DNA of 64,000 nt from an uncultured Cyclobacteriaceae bacterium (GTDB lineage Bacteria > Bacteroidota > Bacteroidia > Cytophagales > Cyclobacteriaceae). The stretch spans positions 454,398 through 518,397 of the forward strand of contig CAKZRQ010000012.1 of NCBI GenBank assembly GCA_937146645.1, written 5' to 3'. Shown piece after piece: positions 17,268 through 26,099 of this stretch (its first letter is position 1; every line of letters starts with the position of its first letter). The notes under the pieces were generated by a model. That model ran no database searches. It was not told the origin of the DNA and saw only the letters and a list, made by a program, of their open reading frames with translations. The translations under genes were made by a program, and so were the position numbers.

Positions 17268-18068
17268 ATGGAAATACCCAAAAACAAAAAAATTATACTT
17301 CCTCTGCTTTTGGTGATCCCCTTTATTTTTGGTGGATTCATACCCGATGAAACGATGATGCCGGCATTTCGGATGAAAACTATCGTTTTGGATGCCGGTC
17401 ATGGAGGCAGAGACCCTGGAAATATTGGCTCCAGAGCAAAGGAAAAAGACATAAATCTGGCCGTAACACTACTTGTGGGTAAGTATATTGAGCAATACTT
17501 GCCAGATGTTAAAGTTATTTACACACGAGATGATGATAGCTTTCCGACGCTAAAAGAGAGACCTATGATCGCCAATAATAATAAAGCTGATCTCTTTATC
17601 TCCATCCATTCTAACGGTGTTGCCAATCGCTCTCCGTACGGAACGGAGACCTTTGTGATGGGTACGAAACATTTCGATAGGAACTTTGACATAGTCAAAA
17701 GAGAAAATTCGGTAATCCTATTGGAGGATAATTACGAGGAGAATTATGAAGGTTTTGACCCAAAGTCACCTGAATCGTACATGCTTTTCAATCTTGCCTC
17801 AAAAGTAAATTTCGAGAATAGCCTTTACCTGGCTGATCAGATTGAAACTCAATTTAAGGAGAGAGTAGGGAGAAAAAGCCGAGGGGTGAAACAAGGACCC
17901 TTTTATGTGCTTTGGACCCCGTCCATGCCTTCTGTCTTGGTGGAGTTAGGCTTTCTTTCTAATCCAACTGAAGAGAAGTTTTTAATGAGCAAGCAAGGTC
18001 AGGAATACATGGCTTCGGCGATTTTCAGATCAATCAGAGATTATAAAAATCACGTGGAATTGAATTAA
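17268..18068 (+). CDS. N-acetylmuramoyl-L-alanine amidase (Amidase_3)
   Basis: Cleaves the bond between MurNAc and the peptide stem. A hydrophobic N-terminal segment (about residues 9-24) anchors or exports the protein. The catalytic domain starts at residue 37 with TIVLDAGHGGRDPG. Zinc ligands are H45, E59 (AKEKDINLAV) and H114 (FISIHSNG); the catalytic glutamate is E226 in SVLVELGFLSN. No SPOR or LysM domain is present in the 266 residues. It is probably involved in cell separation. A terminator lies just downstream. Confidence 0.93.
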   Translation: MEIPKNKKIILPLLLVIPFIFGGFIPDETMMPAFRMKTIVLDAGHGGRDPGNIGSRAKEKDINLAVTLLVGKYIEQYLPDVKVIYTRDDDSFPTLKERPMIANNNKADLFISIHSNGVANRSPYGTETFVMGTKHFDRNFDIVKRENSVILLEDNYEENYEGFDPKSPESYMLFNLASKVNFENSLYLADQIETQFKERVGRKSRGVKQGPFYVLWTPSMPSVLVELGFLSNPTEEKFLMSKQGQEYMASAIFRSIRDYKNHVELN

Positions 18069-18094
18069 TCTTTCCTTTTGATTTTGAAGTATTT

Positions 18095-18127
18095 AGCCCT
18101 TTAGATGTAAAATAGAGGGCTTTTTTT
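18095..18127 (+). terminator. Terminator after the amidase gene
   Basis: AGCCCT (18095-18100) pairs with AGGGCT (18116-18121) around a 15-base loop and is followed by seven T residues. The short stem and long loop make it a modest terminator. Confidence 0.6.
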
Positions 18128-18188
18128 ATCTTCGGTGCTGAACAGAAGAAGAGAACTTCGTGTTTCCTTGACAAACCCAAATATATCC

Positions 18189-19814
18189 ATGAACTCCACC
18201 CAAACTAGCACCTCCATACATGAGAAATTGATTGCTGAGCTGAACGCAAAGCTAGATGTAGTGAAAAAAGGAGGTGGGCAATCGAGAATAGATAAAGAAC
18301 ATTCCAAAGGAAAACTTTCCGCCCGAGAGCGGATATCCTATTTGATAGATTCGGACGATGATTTTCTCGAAATCGGAGCTTTAGTTGCCGATGGAATGTA
18401 TAAAGATGAAGGAGGCTGTCCTAGCGGTGGGGTGGTTACGGGAATTGGTAAAGTTTCCGGTAGATCATGTGTGATCGTGGCGAATGACGCCACAGTGAAA
18501 GCAGGAGCATGGTTTCCGATGACTGCAAAGAAAAACCTCAGAGCTCAGGAGGTGGCCATGGAAAACAGATTGCCGATCATTTATCTCGTAGATAGCGCAG
18601 GAGTTTACCTTCCTATGCAAAATGAAATTTTCCCGGATAAGGAGCATTTCGGTCGTCAATTCAGAAATAATGCGAAAATGTCCTCCATGGGAATTGTTCA
18701 GGTAGCGGCCATCATGGGTAGCTGTGTTGCTGGAGGGGCTTATTTGCCGATTATGTCTGATGAAGCTTTGATCGTAGATCAAACAGGATCCATATTTCTA
18801 GCGGGTTCATATCTGGTGAAAGCAGCCATAGGCGAACAAGTGGATAATGAAACTTTGGGGGGTGCAACGACCCACTGCGAGATTTCCGGAGTAACGGACA
18901 ACAAGTACGAAGACGATGAAACTTGTCTTGATGCTATAAAAAATATTTTCAGAACCTTAGGAGCAAATCCAAAAGCCGGATTTGATAGGGTGGCAAGTAA
19001 AGAACCTGAACTTTCTCCTGAGCAGCTGTTAGAAGTTTTTCCCACGGAACGGGTCAAGCCTTATGATATGCATGAGGTTTTGAAAGGCCTGATAGATGCC
19101 GGTGAATTTGAGGAATACAAGAAGGATTATGGTAAGACCTTAATCTGCGGAACCGCAAGAATTGATGGATGGGCTGTGGGGATCATCGCTAATCAAAGAA
19201 AGATCGTCAAAACTTCGAAGGGTGAAATGCAGATGGGAGGGGTGATCTATTCGGATTCAGCAGATAAGGCTGCACGTTTCATTATGAATTGTAACCAGCG
19301 AAAAATCCCACTAGTATTTCTACAGGATGTAAGTGGTTTTATGGTGGGAAGCAAAGCGGAACACGGAGGAATAATTAAAGATGGGGCCAAAATGGTGAAT
19401 GCCATGGCGAACTCCGTGGTACCGAAGTTTACCATCGTGCTCGGAAATTCTTATGGAGCAGGTAATTATGCCATGTGTGGCAAAGCTTATGATCCTCGTT
19501 TGATTTACTCCTGGCCTACTGCACAAATGGCCGTGATGTCGGGTGCCTCAGCGGCCAAAACACTTTTACAGATCAAAGTGGCTGCATTAAAAAAGAAAGG
19601 TCAGAGTATTTCTGAAGAGGAAGAGCAGGAATTACTCAAGGAGATTACAGCGAAATACAATGAGGAGTTAAGCCCTTATTATGCGGCTTCCAGACTTTGG
19701 GTGGATGGAGTAATCGATCCACGAGAAACTCGAAAAGTAATCAGCAAAGGCATCGAAGCAGCCAACCATTCTCCCATTACGGAGCGATTTAATGTGGGTG
19801 TGATTCAGACTTGA
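18189..19814 (+). CDS. Acyl-CoA carboxylase carboxyltransferase (beta) subunit
   Basis: The biotin-dependent carboxyltransferase subunit of propionyl-, methylcrotonyl- or another acyl-CoA carboxylase. The start MNSTQTSTSIHEK is chosen because the longer reading from 18135 lacks family-like sequence. Landmarks are GGGQSRIDKEHSKGKLSARE, VVTGIGKVSGRSCVIVAND, YLVDSAGVYLPMQ, GSCVAGGAYLPIMSDE, LQDVSGFMVGSKAEHGGII and YGAGNYAMCGKAYDPR. The overall form, including the HFGRQF and IYSWPTAQMAVM segments, resembles methylcrotonyl/geranyl-CoA type subunits more than PccB. The biotin carboxylase subunit is not adjacent. Methylmalonyl-CoA epimerase elsewhere in the window is compatible with propionyl or branched-chain catabolism. 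Confidence 0.88.
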   Translation: MNSTQTSTSIHEKLIAELNAKLDVVKKGGGQSRIDKEHSKGKLSARERISYLIDSDDDFLEIGALVADGMYKDEGGCPSGGVVTGIGKVSGRSCVIVANDATVKAGAWFPMTAKKNLRAQEVAMENRLPIIYLVDSAGVYLPMQNEIFPDKEHFGRQFRNNAKMSSMGIVQVAAIMGSCVAGGAYLPIMSDEALIVDQTGSIFLAGSYLVKAAIGEQVDNETLGGATTHCEISGVTDNKYEDDETCLDAIKNIFRTLGANPKAGFDRVASKEPELSPEQLLEVFPTERVKPYDMHEVLKGLIDAGEFEEYKKDYGKTLICGTARIDGWAVGIIANQRKIVKTSKGEMQMGGVIYSDSADKAARFIMNCNQRKIPLVFLQDVSGFMVGSKAEHGGIIKDGAKMVNAMANSVVPKFTIVLGNSYGAGNYAMCGKAYDPRLIYSWPTAQMAVMSGASAAKTLLQIKVAALKKKGQSISEEEEQELLKEITAKYNEELSPYYAASRLWVDGVIDPRETRKVISKGIEAANHSPITERFNVGVIQT

Positions 19815-19859
19815 TTTTTTTCCGTAATTTAAAGGATAGGCTTTCGTTAGAGTATCTGA

Positions 19860-20699
19860 ATGGAATTATCAAAGGGAGAATTAGAAGCACTGGTTTCACT
19901 GCTGGATGACAGCGATCTCGAAGTAAAAAATCACGTTCGAGAAAAAATCATTTCTCTTGGTAAGCAGATCATTCCTTTCTTAGAAGAAAAATGGGAGAGC
20001 AGCTTCAATCCAGACATCCAAAAAGAAATCGAAGAGCTCGTTCATGATCTTCAGTTTTCTGTTTTAAAGGAAAGATTACGGGAGTGGAAAGAATCTGAAG
20101 ATCAGGATTTACTTACTGGACTTTGGATCTTGAATACTTACCAATATCCAGATGTAGAGTATGAAAAGCTTCATGCAGAGATGCATCAGATTTACTTTGA
20201 AGTCTGGACCGCATTTAGCAATGATCTAATGCCGGATGAGCAAGTAAAAGCCATCAATTCAGCGCTCTTCGGAACCCTTCGATTCTCAGCGAATTCGAAG
20301 AATTTTCATTCTCCTGCAAACAGCATGCTTTCGGCAGTTCTGGAGAGCAAAAAAGGAAATCCTATCACCCTCTGTTCCATTTATTATTTGGTAGCCCAAA
20401 AATTAGGTCTTCCTATCTATGGGGTGAATCTACCTAACCTCTTTGTGCTGATTTATAAGTCCTCAGATACTAGTTTCTACATCAATGGCTTCAATAAAGG
20501 ATTGATTTTCAGTAGAAAGGATATCCTCAATTACCTCGATCATTTGAAGATAGAGCCAAGAGATAGCTTTTTCGAACCTTGTAGCCATTTGGATATCATT
20601 AAGCGATCCCTCCGGAATTTGGAGAATTCTTTCGAGAAGCTGGGTGAGGTAGATAAGGTGAATGAAATCAAGGAGCTGCTACAGATTCTAGAAGACTAG
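19860..20699 (+). CDS. SirB1-like transglutaminase-fold protein
   Basis: A 279-residue cytoplasmic protein. An N-terminal helical part (HEAT-like: VSLLDDSDLEVKNHVREKI) precedes the SirB1 transglutaminase-like core with NSMLSAVLESKKGNPITLCS, YYLVAQKLGLPIYGVNLPN and FYINGFNKG. Family members have a transglutaminase fold but no established reaction. The cysteine of a papain-like triad could be the one in ITLCSIYY, while the usual GHF histidine position reads NLF here, so catalysis is doubtful. The stop codon interleaves with that of the convergent thioredoxin-fold gene (CTAG at 20696-20699). Confidence 0.75.
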   Translation: MELSKGELEALVSLLDDSDLEVKNHVREKIISLGKQIIPFLEEKWESSFNPDIQKEIEELVHDLQFSVLKERLREWKESEDQDLLTGLWILNTYQYPDVEYEKLHAEMHQIYFEVWTAFSNDLMPDEQVKAINSALFGTLRFSANSKNFHSPANSMLSAVLESKKGNPITLCSIYYLVAQKLGLPIYGVNLPNLFVLIYKSSDTSFYINGFNKGLIFSRKDILNYLDHLKIEPRDSFFEPCSHLDIIKRSLRNLENSFEKLGEVDKVNEIKELLQILED

Positions 20700-21271
20700 A
20701 AGGTCCTCACATTACATCCCATCGCTCTAACCTGAGAAGGTGTTGGTTCCTGTCCTTTTAGGATCTGGTTAATTGCTCGCTCAAAGTGCCTGTCTGTCAC
20801 ACTTCCTTCCACCTGCGGATTATTATCAAAAGCCCCACGGTAGCTTATTTTCATTCCTTCCTCGGATTTGGTAAGAATCACGATCTCTGGAATTTTGGTG
20901 ATCTTGAAAAATTTGGTCAAGGTCTGTCCTTCATCGAGTAGATAAAGAAGGTTGATCCCAATATTACTCAAATAATCTTTTATGGATGCTGGGTCAGAAA
21001 TCTCTGATGAATTCGGGTTAACAAAGACAAAAGAAAAGCCCTTTGAGGTATAAGTATCGAGAATAAACTGAAGTCTATTTTTATACATATCCACAAATGG
21101 GCAAGCCATTTCATGAAAAATCAGTACCAATCCCTGATTAATTTGAGCGTTACCCAAAATGTAGCTTTGACTTGATTTTAATTCCAAAGCACTTAATTCT
21201 TCTATTTTTTGAGCTTTGACCTGAACGGTCCAAAAACAAACAAGAAGAGTAAAAAGAATTAGGTTTTTCAT
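20696..21271 (-). CDS. Secreted thioredoxin-fold (redoxin-like) protein
   Basis: A 191-residue protein with a signal peptide (MKNLILFTLLVCFWTVQVKA). The mature part fits an AhpC/TSA-type fold: GLVLIFHEMACPFVDMY gives the peroxidatic-type cysteine, and KITKIPEIVILTK holds the cis-proline segment, followed by YRGAFDNNPQ, which is typical of redoxin-like thiol proteins of Bacteroidota. A resolving CxxC is absent; a second cysteine lies near the C-terminus (GCNVRTF). The substrate is unknown; it is probably periplasmic. Confidence 0.72.
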   Translation of the reverse strand: MKNLILFTLLVCFWTVQVKAQKIEELSALELKSSQSYILGNAQINQGLVLIFHEMACPFVDMYKNRLQFILDTYTSKGFSFVFVNPNSSEISDPASIKDYLSNIGINLLYLLDEGQTLTKFFKITKIPEIVILTKSEEGMKISYRGAFDNNPQVEGSVTDRHFERAINQILKGQEPTPSQVRAMGCNVRTF

Positions 21272-21275
21272 GCGC

Positions 21276-21890
21276 TTACCAAATTGTATAAGTCAAAATA
21301 AGGTTTTCCATCTGAGAAACCTGAATCTGGTAGTCGTGTCCTTGGACTGTACCAGATATGGTTTCTGAATTCATTTCGAAAGGTGCCAGTCTGATGTGTT
21401 CTCTAAATGAAACGCCTCTTTTGCCCAAACATTTGAAGATGGACTCTTTAGCCGACCAGGCCATGGTAAAATGAACTGGGTTAGTGATGAGGAATTCTAA
21501 CTCCTCTTTCGCCAGAAATCTTGGGCCGATTGCTACTACCTTTTCTCTGATGAACTCCAGATCAATTCCAACAGGCCGGACTTTATGGTAAATCGCCGTT
21601 GCCACACCTTTGGTGTGAGAAAGAGAAACATGGCCCTTTTCATCCATGGCCTGACTCTTTCCATGTTCATCTTTGAAAAAGCCCGGGTATTCAATACCCA
21701 AGGCATTGGTAGCATCAAAAATGGCTCGCCTGGAAGAGATCCATTCCAGCTGTTTTTCCGGATGAGAAATGTTTGCCATAGCAAGTTTTTCCCGAAAGCT
21801 TAGAAAGGATAAATCCTCTTCATTTTCCCCTTCAATTATCTTGATGGCTAGGGCTGAGGAGGCATTTATTTTTTCTATTTTTGTTTGCAT
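21276..21890 (-). CDS. 4'-Phosphopantetheinyl transferase (Sfp type)
   Basis: Transfers phosphopantetheine from CoA to carrier-protein serines. The start MQTKIEKINAS is preferred over 21929, which would extend over the divergent gene. The core shows GHVSLSHTKGVATAIYHK, the magnesium-binding VGIDLEFIREKV and WSAKESIFKCLGKRG, the family signature with the KE pair. The roughly 204-residue length suits Sfp-like enzymes. It may be the activating enzyme for fatty acid ACP or for secondary metabolism; the window contains no carrier-protein gene. Divergent from the WD40 gene with a 33-base gap. Confidence 0.87.
   Translation of the reverse strand: MQTKIEKINASSALAIKIIEGENEEDLSFLSFREKLAMANISHPEKQLEWISSRRAIFDATNALGIEYPGFFKDEHGKSQAMDEKGHVSLSHTKGVATAIYHKVRPVGIDLEFIREKVVAIGPRFLAKEELEFLITNPVHFTMAWSAKESIFKCLGKRGVSFREHIRLAPFEMNSETISGTVQGHDYQIQVSQMENLILTYTIW
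21876..21883 (+). promoter_or_regulatory. Candidate -7 element of the WD40-divIVA-folB run
   Basis: TATTTTTG matches TAnnTTTG and lies 40 bases before the ATG at 21924, inside the 5' end of the divergent phosphopantetheinyl transferase gene. No -33 was found. Confidence 0.35.
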
Positions 21891-21923
21891 AGGGCGACTG
21901 ATCATTTCGAAGATAAGCCAAAA

Positions 21924-22826
21924 ATGCAAGTAAATAAATTACACACGCTGCTCGGGCATAATGACTGTATTTATGCATTATGCGAGGGCAGTGACCCCCG
22001 CTATTTTTACACCGGGTCAGGTGACGGAATGGTGGTGGAATGGGACCTCGATGAGCCTAAGGATGGGAAGCTTATCGCAAAGCTGGATCACTCTGTATAT
22101 GCGCTGGAAGTTGATAAGCAGAGGAACTTGCTTTTTATCGGGCATAATTTTGATGGCGTCCATGCCATTGACCTTGGTGACAACAGGGAGATTTGGTCCC
22201 TTAAGCTTACTGATCAGGCTATTTTTGATATCAAAGCTTTTGGCAATGAGCTCTATGTAGGCACTGGCGATGGTGTTCTGATTGTCTTGGATATTGAAGA
22301 ACAATCCATCAAGAAGCATATTAAACTTAGCTCGAAAAGTATCCGAGTGATGTCCATCGCCTCCGAAAAGAGACAGCTTGCTGTGGGGCTCAGCGATCAT
22401 TCCATTAAAGTCCTTGACCTCGTGAATGACTTCAAGCCAATCGCTAATCTTACCGGCCACACTAATTCAGTTTTTGCATTAGGCTTTTCCCCAGATGAGA
22501 GGTTTCTGGTAAGTGGATCCAGAGATGCTCATATGAAAATTTGGGATACCCAAAATTATTCCCTGGATGAAGATATCGTGGCACATATGTACGCCATTAA
22601 TTTTCTATATTTCTCTGAGGATGGGAAGTACCTGGCAACCTGCTCTATGGATAAATCTATAAAGGTTTGGGACTTTGAGGAGCGCCGCTTGAAAAAGGTT
22701 TTGGACAAAGCAAGAAATGCAGGACACGGTACTTCTATAAATAAGGTTTTCTGGAGTACTTACACTGGACAATTGGTGGCAGTATCTGATGATCGATCTA
22801 TTTCCATCTGGCAAATTGAAACTTAA
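21924..22826 (+). CDS. WD40 repeat protein
   Basis: A 300-residue protein made of about seven WD40 blades. Clear repeats are LLGHNDCIYALCEG...VVEWDLDEP, LTGHTNSVFALGFSPDERFL...MKIWDTQN and LYFSEDGKYLATCSMDKSIK...WDFEE, ending ISIWQIET. There is no signal peptide, enzyme or other domain, so it probably scaffolds interactions in the cytoplasm. The start is set at MQVNKLHTLLGH because an upstream start would overlap the divergent gene. The DivIVA-domain gene follows after 5 bases, so the two are likely cotranscribed; a functional link is speculation. Confidence 0.85.
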   Translation: MQVNKLHTLLGHNDCIYALCEGSDPRYFYTGSGDGMVVEWDLDEPKDGKLIAKLDHSVYALEVDKQRNLLFIGHNFDGVHAIDLGDNREIWSLKLTDQAIFDIKAFGNELYVGTGDGVLIVLDIEEQSIKKHIKLSSKSIRVMSIASEKRQLAVGLSDHSIKVLDLVNDFKPIANLTGHTNSVFALGFSPDERFLVSGSRDAHMKIWDTQNYSLDEDIVAHMYAINFLYFSEDGKYLATCSMDKSIKVWDFEERRLKKVLDKARNAGHGTSINKVFWSTYTGQLVAVSDDRSISIWQIET

Positions 22827-22831
22827 AATCT

Positions 22832-23815
22832 ATGAAAATAACCCCAACAGCAATCAGACAAAAAACCTTTGAATCTTCCTTCAGGGGCTATGAAAAGAAA
22901 GACGTAACTCTATTTCTAGAGGAAGTGGCGGAAGTCGTGGATCAGCTTCATAAGGAGAATATTGAGCTGAAATCGAAACTTCAGAATACCGAGATGGAGG
23001 CAAAGCGACTGAAGGATGTGGAAGATTCTCTTTTCAAAACTTTAAAGACTGCTGAGGATACAGGGGCGAGTATCATAGAAGAGGCAAATGAAGCCGCTGA
23101 TCAGATTATTGGCGAAGCTAATCAGGCAGCTGAGAAAGCCACGAAAGACGCCAATGAAATGTATCAATCTGCCATATCAAAAGCACAGGCGCAGGCAGAT
23201 TTGATTTTAGGATCAGCTGAAAAGAAGGCTCAGGAAACCATCGTAAATCTTCAGGATAACATGAGTGATCTGGTTAGGTCCTATGAGGGCCTTGCGGAGC
23301 AAAGAGAAGGACTTGTAAAAAGCCTTCGTAGAATCACTCAGGATAGCCTTAATCAAATAGACCTCTCTGAAGCTCATTTTTCCCGATTAGATGCGAAGGC
23401 ATACAAGCGTGCTATTGAAGATTTAAGTCGATCTAATATGTACACCGTTTCGAATCTTGAGAAGCTGGAAGAGGAAAATGGGGTCAAGATGGAAGAGGAA
23501 CCACAAGCCGCTGAGTCAGAGGTTGAAAATTCTGTGGAGGTAGAAGCTCCTCAGATTGAAGAACCAATTGAGCCAACTGAAGAATTGAAAGCTTCTGAAA
23601 AAATAAAGGATGAAACTGTTGAGACTGTTCAAGAAGAAGAACCTATTATCGAAGAGCAGCAGACTCAAGCCACAGTATCTGAAGAAGAGGTCGAGAAAGA
23701 AGAAGAAGTAGTGGCCAGCAATGAAGAGGAAGAGCAAAGGAAAAAAGAGGTAAAAGCCTCAGTAAATCCAGAAGCCGATAAAGACTCTTCTCAATCATTT
23801 TTTGATAACCTGTAA
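22832..23815 (+). CDS. DivIVA domain-containing coiled-coil protein
   Basis: The N-terminus has the DivIVA signature (MKITPTAIRQKTFESSFRGY then EKKDVTLFLEEVAEV), which in other bacteria binds curved membrane. A long coiled coil follows (about 35-215), rich in Ala/Glu/Gln (ANEAADQIIGEANQAAEKA) and then a very acidic tail (about 220-320) of Glu-rich low complexity. At 327 residues it is longer than Bacillus DivIVA. It probably organises cell poles or division sites. The stop and the folB start share a base (TAATG), which implies translational coupling. Confidence 0.85.
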   Translation: MKITPTAIRQKTFESSFRGYEKKDVTLFLEEVAEVVDQLHKENIELKSKLQNTEMEAKRLKDVEDSLFKTLKTAEDTGASIIEEANEAADQIIGEANQAAEKATKDANEMYQSAISKAQAQADLILGSAEKKAQETIVNLQDNMSDLVRSYEGLAEQREGLVKSLRRITQDSLNQIDLSEAHFSRLDAKAYKRAIEDLSRSNMYTVSNLEKLEEENGVKMEEEPQAAESEVENSVEVEAPQIEEPIEPTEELKASEKIKDETVETVQEEEPIIEEQQTQATVSEEEVEKEEEVVASNEEEEQRKKEVKASVNPEADKDSSQSFFDNL

Positions 23816-24186
23816 TGGGAAAGGTTTCACTAGAAGGAATCGAGTTTCACGCATATCATGGAGCATTTCCGGAGGAGTCAATTTTAGGAAATAGGTTCAC
23901 ACTAGACCTTGAATTGGAGACGAACTTCAGCACAGCTATGACTGAAGATAAACTAAGCGGAACTGTAGATTACGCAAAGCTTTATTCTCTCATAAAATCC
24001 AGAATGGATGAAAAGGTTAAGCTCTTAGAGCATTTGGGCTATCTCATCATTCAAGATATTTTGGAAACTTATCCGAAGACCGAAAAAGTCAATCTTACTT
24101 TAAAAAAGCATCATCCGGCATTAGGAGGATTAGTGAAGCATTCCGCTGTCACCGTCAGGTACCCTGAAGATTTCGAGAAGAATTAA
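23815..24186 (+). CDS. folB: Dihydroneopterin aldolase
   Basis: Makes 6-hydroxymethyl-dihydropterin in folate synthesis. The 123-residue protein has the family landmarks: VSLEGIEFHAYHGAFPEE with the substrate-binding region, LSGTVDYAKLYSLI, LLEHLGYLIIQDIL with the Glu contacting the pterin, and the catalytic lysine region LKKHHPALGG. It is coupled to the DivIVA gene by a one-base overlap and followed after two bases by the DUF4268 gene. Other folate genes are not in the window. Confidence 0.93.
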   Translation: MGKVSLEGIEFHAYHGAFPEESILGNRFTLDLELETNFSTAMTEDKLSGTVDYAKLYSLIKSRMDEKVKLLEHLGYLIIQDILETYPKTEKVNLTLKKHHPALGGLVKHSAVTVRYPEDFEKN

Positions 24187-24188
24187 CC

Positions 24189-24647
24189 TTGTATTCAAGA
24201 GCCGAAAAAAGCGCGATCCGCAAGAAGTTTTGGTCAACCTTCGGCCAATACATGAAGCCCATTCCGAGTGCACAGGGAAGAAAGATTAGCTGGCAAAATT
24301 ATAAGTCTGGTGTGAAGGATATCTATTTCCGAATGGAAGCAGAGAGGGGGTATGCCTCTATTTCCATCGACTTGGCTCATTCCGATCTGGAGCTTCAGGA
24401 ATTATTTTTTGATCATTTCAAAGCCTTAAAAAAACTTCTGGAAAATTCTACCGGGGAAGAATGGGATTGGACACTTCACACCCAAAACACAAATGGACAA
24501 ACCATTTCCAGAATAAGTAAACGAATCGAAGGAGTGAATGTAATGGAGGAGGAGACCTGGCCTCAGATCATTTCCTTTCTTAAGCCGAGAATTATAGCCT
24601 TAGATGAGTTCTGGGATAACGTTAAACCTGGGTTCGAGGATTTTTAA
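24189..24647 (+). CDS. DUF4268 domain protein (TTG start)
   Basis: A 152-residue cytoplasmic protein, starting at TTG two bases after folB. The sequence SAIRKKFWSTFGQYM, GVKDIYFRMEAERGYASISI and EEWDWTLHTQNTNGQTISRI matches DUF4268. This domain resembles parts of restriction-endonuclease-like proteins in some families, but this short form is common in Bacteroidota and has no known function. No ATG lies near the conserved N-terminus, which supports the TTG. Convergent with the next gene with shared TTAA stops. Confidence 0.8.
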   Translation: MYSRAEKSAIRKKFWSTFGQYMKPIPSAQGRKISWQNYKSGVKDIYFRMEAERGYASISIDLAHSDLELQELFFDHFKALKKLLENSTGEEWDWTLHTQNTNGQTISRISKRIEGVNVMEEETWPQIISFLKPRIIALDEFWDNVKPGFEDF

Positions 24648-25138
24648 AGAGCACGTTTTTTGAGAACAAGCCTTGCGATATCCTTCTCTTCTCCATCTCC
24701 AAAGGCTAAATCATAGGTAAGTTGATCACCTTCTCGATGGATAGTCATACCATCGAACCAAACTGTATCCTCGGTAATTTCGATGAGTTTGAAATCTACC
24801 CATTCCCCATTGTCCTCCCAGCTGTTTCCATCAGGATTGTAATGTCTAACTTTTAAGGTGAAAGAGTCTCCCTCAGGAATAATTCGCATGAATTCCAGAA
24901 ATACGATGTTTCCTTCAGAGAAATGTCTGAATGTGCCTACCATTTCTCCCGACTTTGGGCTGCTCCAGGATTCTTCGCATTCGCCACCAAACCCCGGTCC
25001 TTCCCAAAAACCCTGAATCCAGGAAACATCTTCAACTTTCCCTTGGCCCGGAGCTTCTCCATCGGCTAAAAATTTTACTTGTGCTTTGGTTACTGAGGTG
25101 AAAAAAAGAAGAATGAAAAGTGTAGAGAAGAATTTCAT
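24644..25138 (-). CDS. DUF6265 family secreted protein
   Basis: The start MKFFSTLFILLFFTSVTKA gives a clean signal peptide; a reading from 25222 would overlap the HesB-like gene by 68 bases. The mature part shows the DUF6265 pattern: WIQGFWEGPGFGGECEESW, MVGTFRHFSEG, VFLEFMRI and LKVRHYNPD, a small beta-barrel related to lipocalin-like folds. Function unknown; probably periplasmic. About 145 residues mature. Confidence 0.8.
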   Translation of the reverse strand: MKFFSTLFILLFFTSVTKAQVKFLADGEAPGQGKVEDVSWIQGFWEGPGFGGECEESWSSPKSGEMVGTFRHFSEGNIVFLEFMRIIPEGDSFTLKVRHYNPDGNSWEDNGEWVDFKLIEITEDTVWFDGMTIHREGDQLTYDLAFGDGEEKDIARLVLKKRAL

Positions 25139-25154
25139 AGTGCTTGCTTTGGAA

Positions 25155-25469
25155 TTAAAGATCGTGTCTTTTGGGTAATTCAGAATTGACAAATGTGAAC
25201 CCCCTGGCATCCTCACCTTCATAAAAATCTATGTTCATTCCCATCAGAAACATAAAATGTTTCTTTTCAATCAAAACAGGGATACCGGCAATTTCCAGTT
25301 CTTCGTCTTCTTCCTTTGGTTTGTCAAAACCCAGTGCATAGGACATTCCTCCGCATCCACCACCTTTCACACCTACGCGCAAAAAGTAATCTTCAGGGAT
25401 ATTTTTCGTTGCCATGATATGCCGAATTTCTTCCTCTGCTTTTGACGTGATTTTTATAGGAATAATCAT
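25155..25469 (-). CDS. HesB/IscA-like protein lacking the C-terminal cysteines
   Basis: The 104-residue sequence has the A-type Fe-S carrier fold: ITSKAEEEIRHIMATKN, RVGVKGGGCGGMSYALGFD with the first cysteine (C39), and FYEGEDARGFTFVNSE. Canonical IscA/SufA proteins end with CGCG, providing two further cluster ligands. Here the C-terminus reads FVNSELPKRHDL, with no cysteine. It may therefore not hold a cluster in the usual way. A canonical paralogue is at 36254-36580. It has its own start, 17 bases upstream of the DUF6265 gene on the same strand. Confidence 0.85.
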   Translation of the reverse strand: MIIPIKITSKAEEEIRHIMATKNIPEDYFLRVGVKGGGCGGMSYALGFDKPKEEDEELEIAGIPVLIEKKHFMFLMGMNIDFYEGEDARGFTFVNSELPKRHDL

Positions 25470-25577
25470 GAAGTTGAAATCAAATTGGCAGGAATTTGGT
25501 TCGATAATTCTCGAATTTAAAAATCCTTTGGCTTATTATTGATGAGCCTTGACCCATTTCAATAGAAATTACCATTT

Positions 25578-26099
25578 ATGGAGTATGTATATGATTTGCT
25601 TTTAGTGCTTTTGCCCGCAGGAGCAGTGATTTATGGGATGTACCTAATCGTAGCTTCCTTCCTTGCTAAGGAGCGGGAGAAGATGCTGGTGGAGCTAAAA
25701 ACGCAAAACACGCAGACCATTTTGCCCGTGAGATTGCAAGCTGGGGAAAGGCTTTGTCTTTTGCTAGAGCGGATTGCTCCAAATAATCTGATCCGAAGAG
25801 CAAATCCTGCAGAAGGAACTGCTCAAGAGCTTTATTCGAGGCTGGTAGCAGAAGTGCGGGAGGAGTTCACTCATAACTTCAGCCAACAAGTGTATTTCTC
25901 TGATGAGACCTGGGAAGCAGTCAAAGCTGCTGTAGAAGATGTTATTACGATTTTGAATCAAAGCAGACAGAATATTGATGGAGAGGCAAGTGGGATTGAG
26001 TTTGCTAAGACTGTTTTTTCGCTTTCTCTGGAAAGGAACAATGATCCTATAAGTTTTGCCTTGAAAAAGGTAAAAGGAGAGATTCAACTCTATTTCTAA
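25578..26099 (+). CDS. Conserved membrane-anchored protein of unknown function (DUF7935-like)
   Basis: A 173-residue protein with one N-terminal membrane segment (VYDLLLVLLPAGAVIYGMYL) and a cytoplasmic helical region. The pattern LPVRLQAGERLCLLLERIAP, then FTHNFSQQVYFSDETWEAVK, resembles a widespread Bacteroidota family recently numbered DUF7935; I am only moderately sure of the number. The next gene starts on its last base (TAATG), so the two are coupled. Confidence 0.6.
   Translation: MEYVYDLLLVLLPAGAVIYGMYLIVASFLAKEREKMLVELKTQNTQTILPVRLQAGERLCLLLERIAPNNLIRRANPAEGTAQELYSRLVAEVREEFTHNFSQQVYFSDETWEAVKAAVEDVITILNQSRQNIDGEASGIEFAKTVFSLSLERNNDPISFALKKVKGEIQLYF

Noticed and set aside
23516..23737. 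A hydrophobic 73-codon minus-strand frame that looks like a membrane peptide
   Set aside because: It is the complement of the Glu-rich tail of the DivIVA-domain gene; GAA/GAG codons read as Phe/Leu on the other strand.
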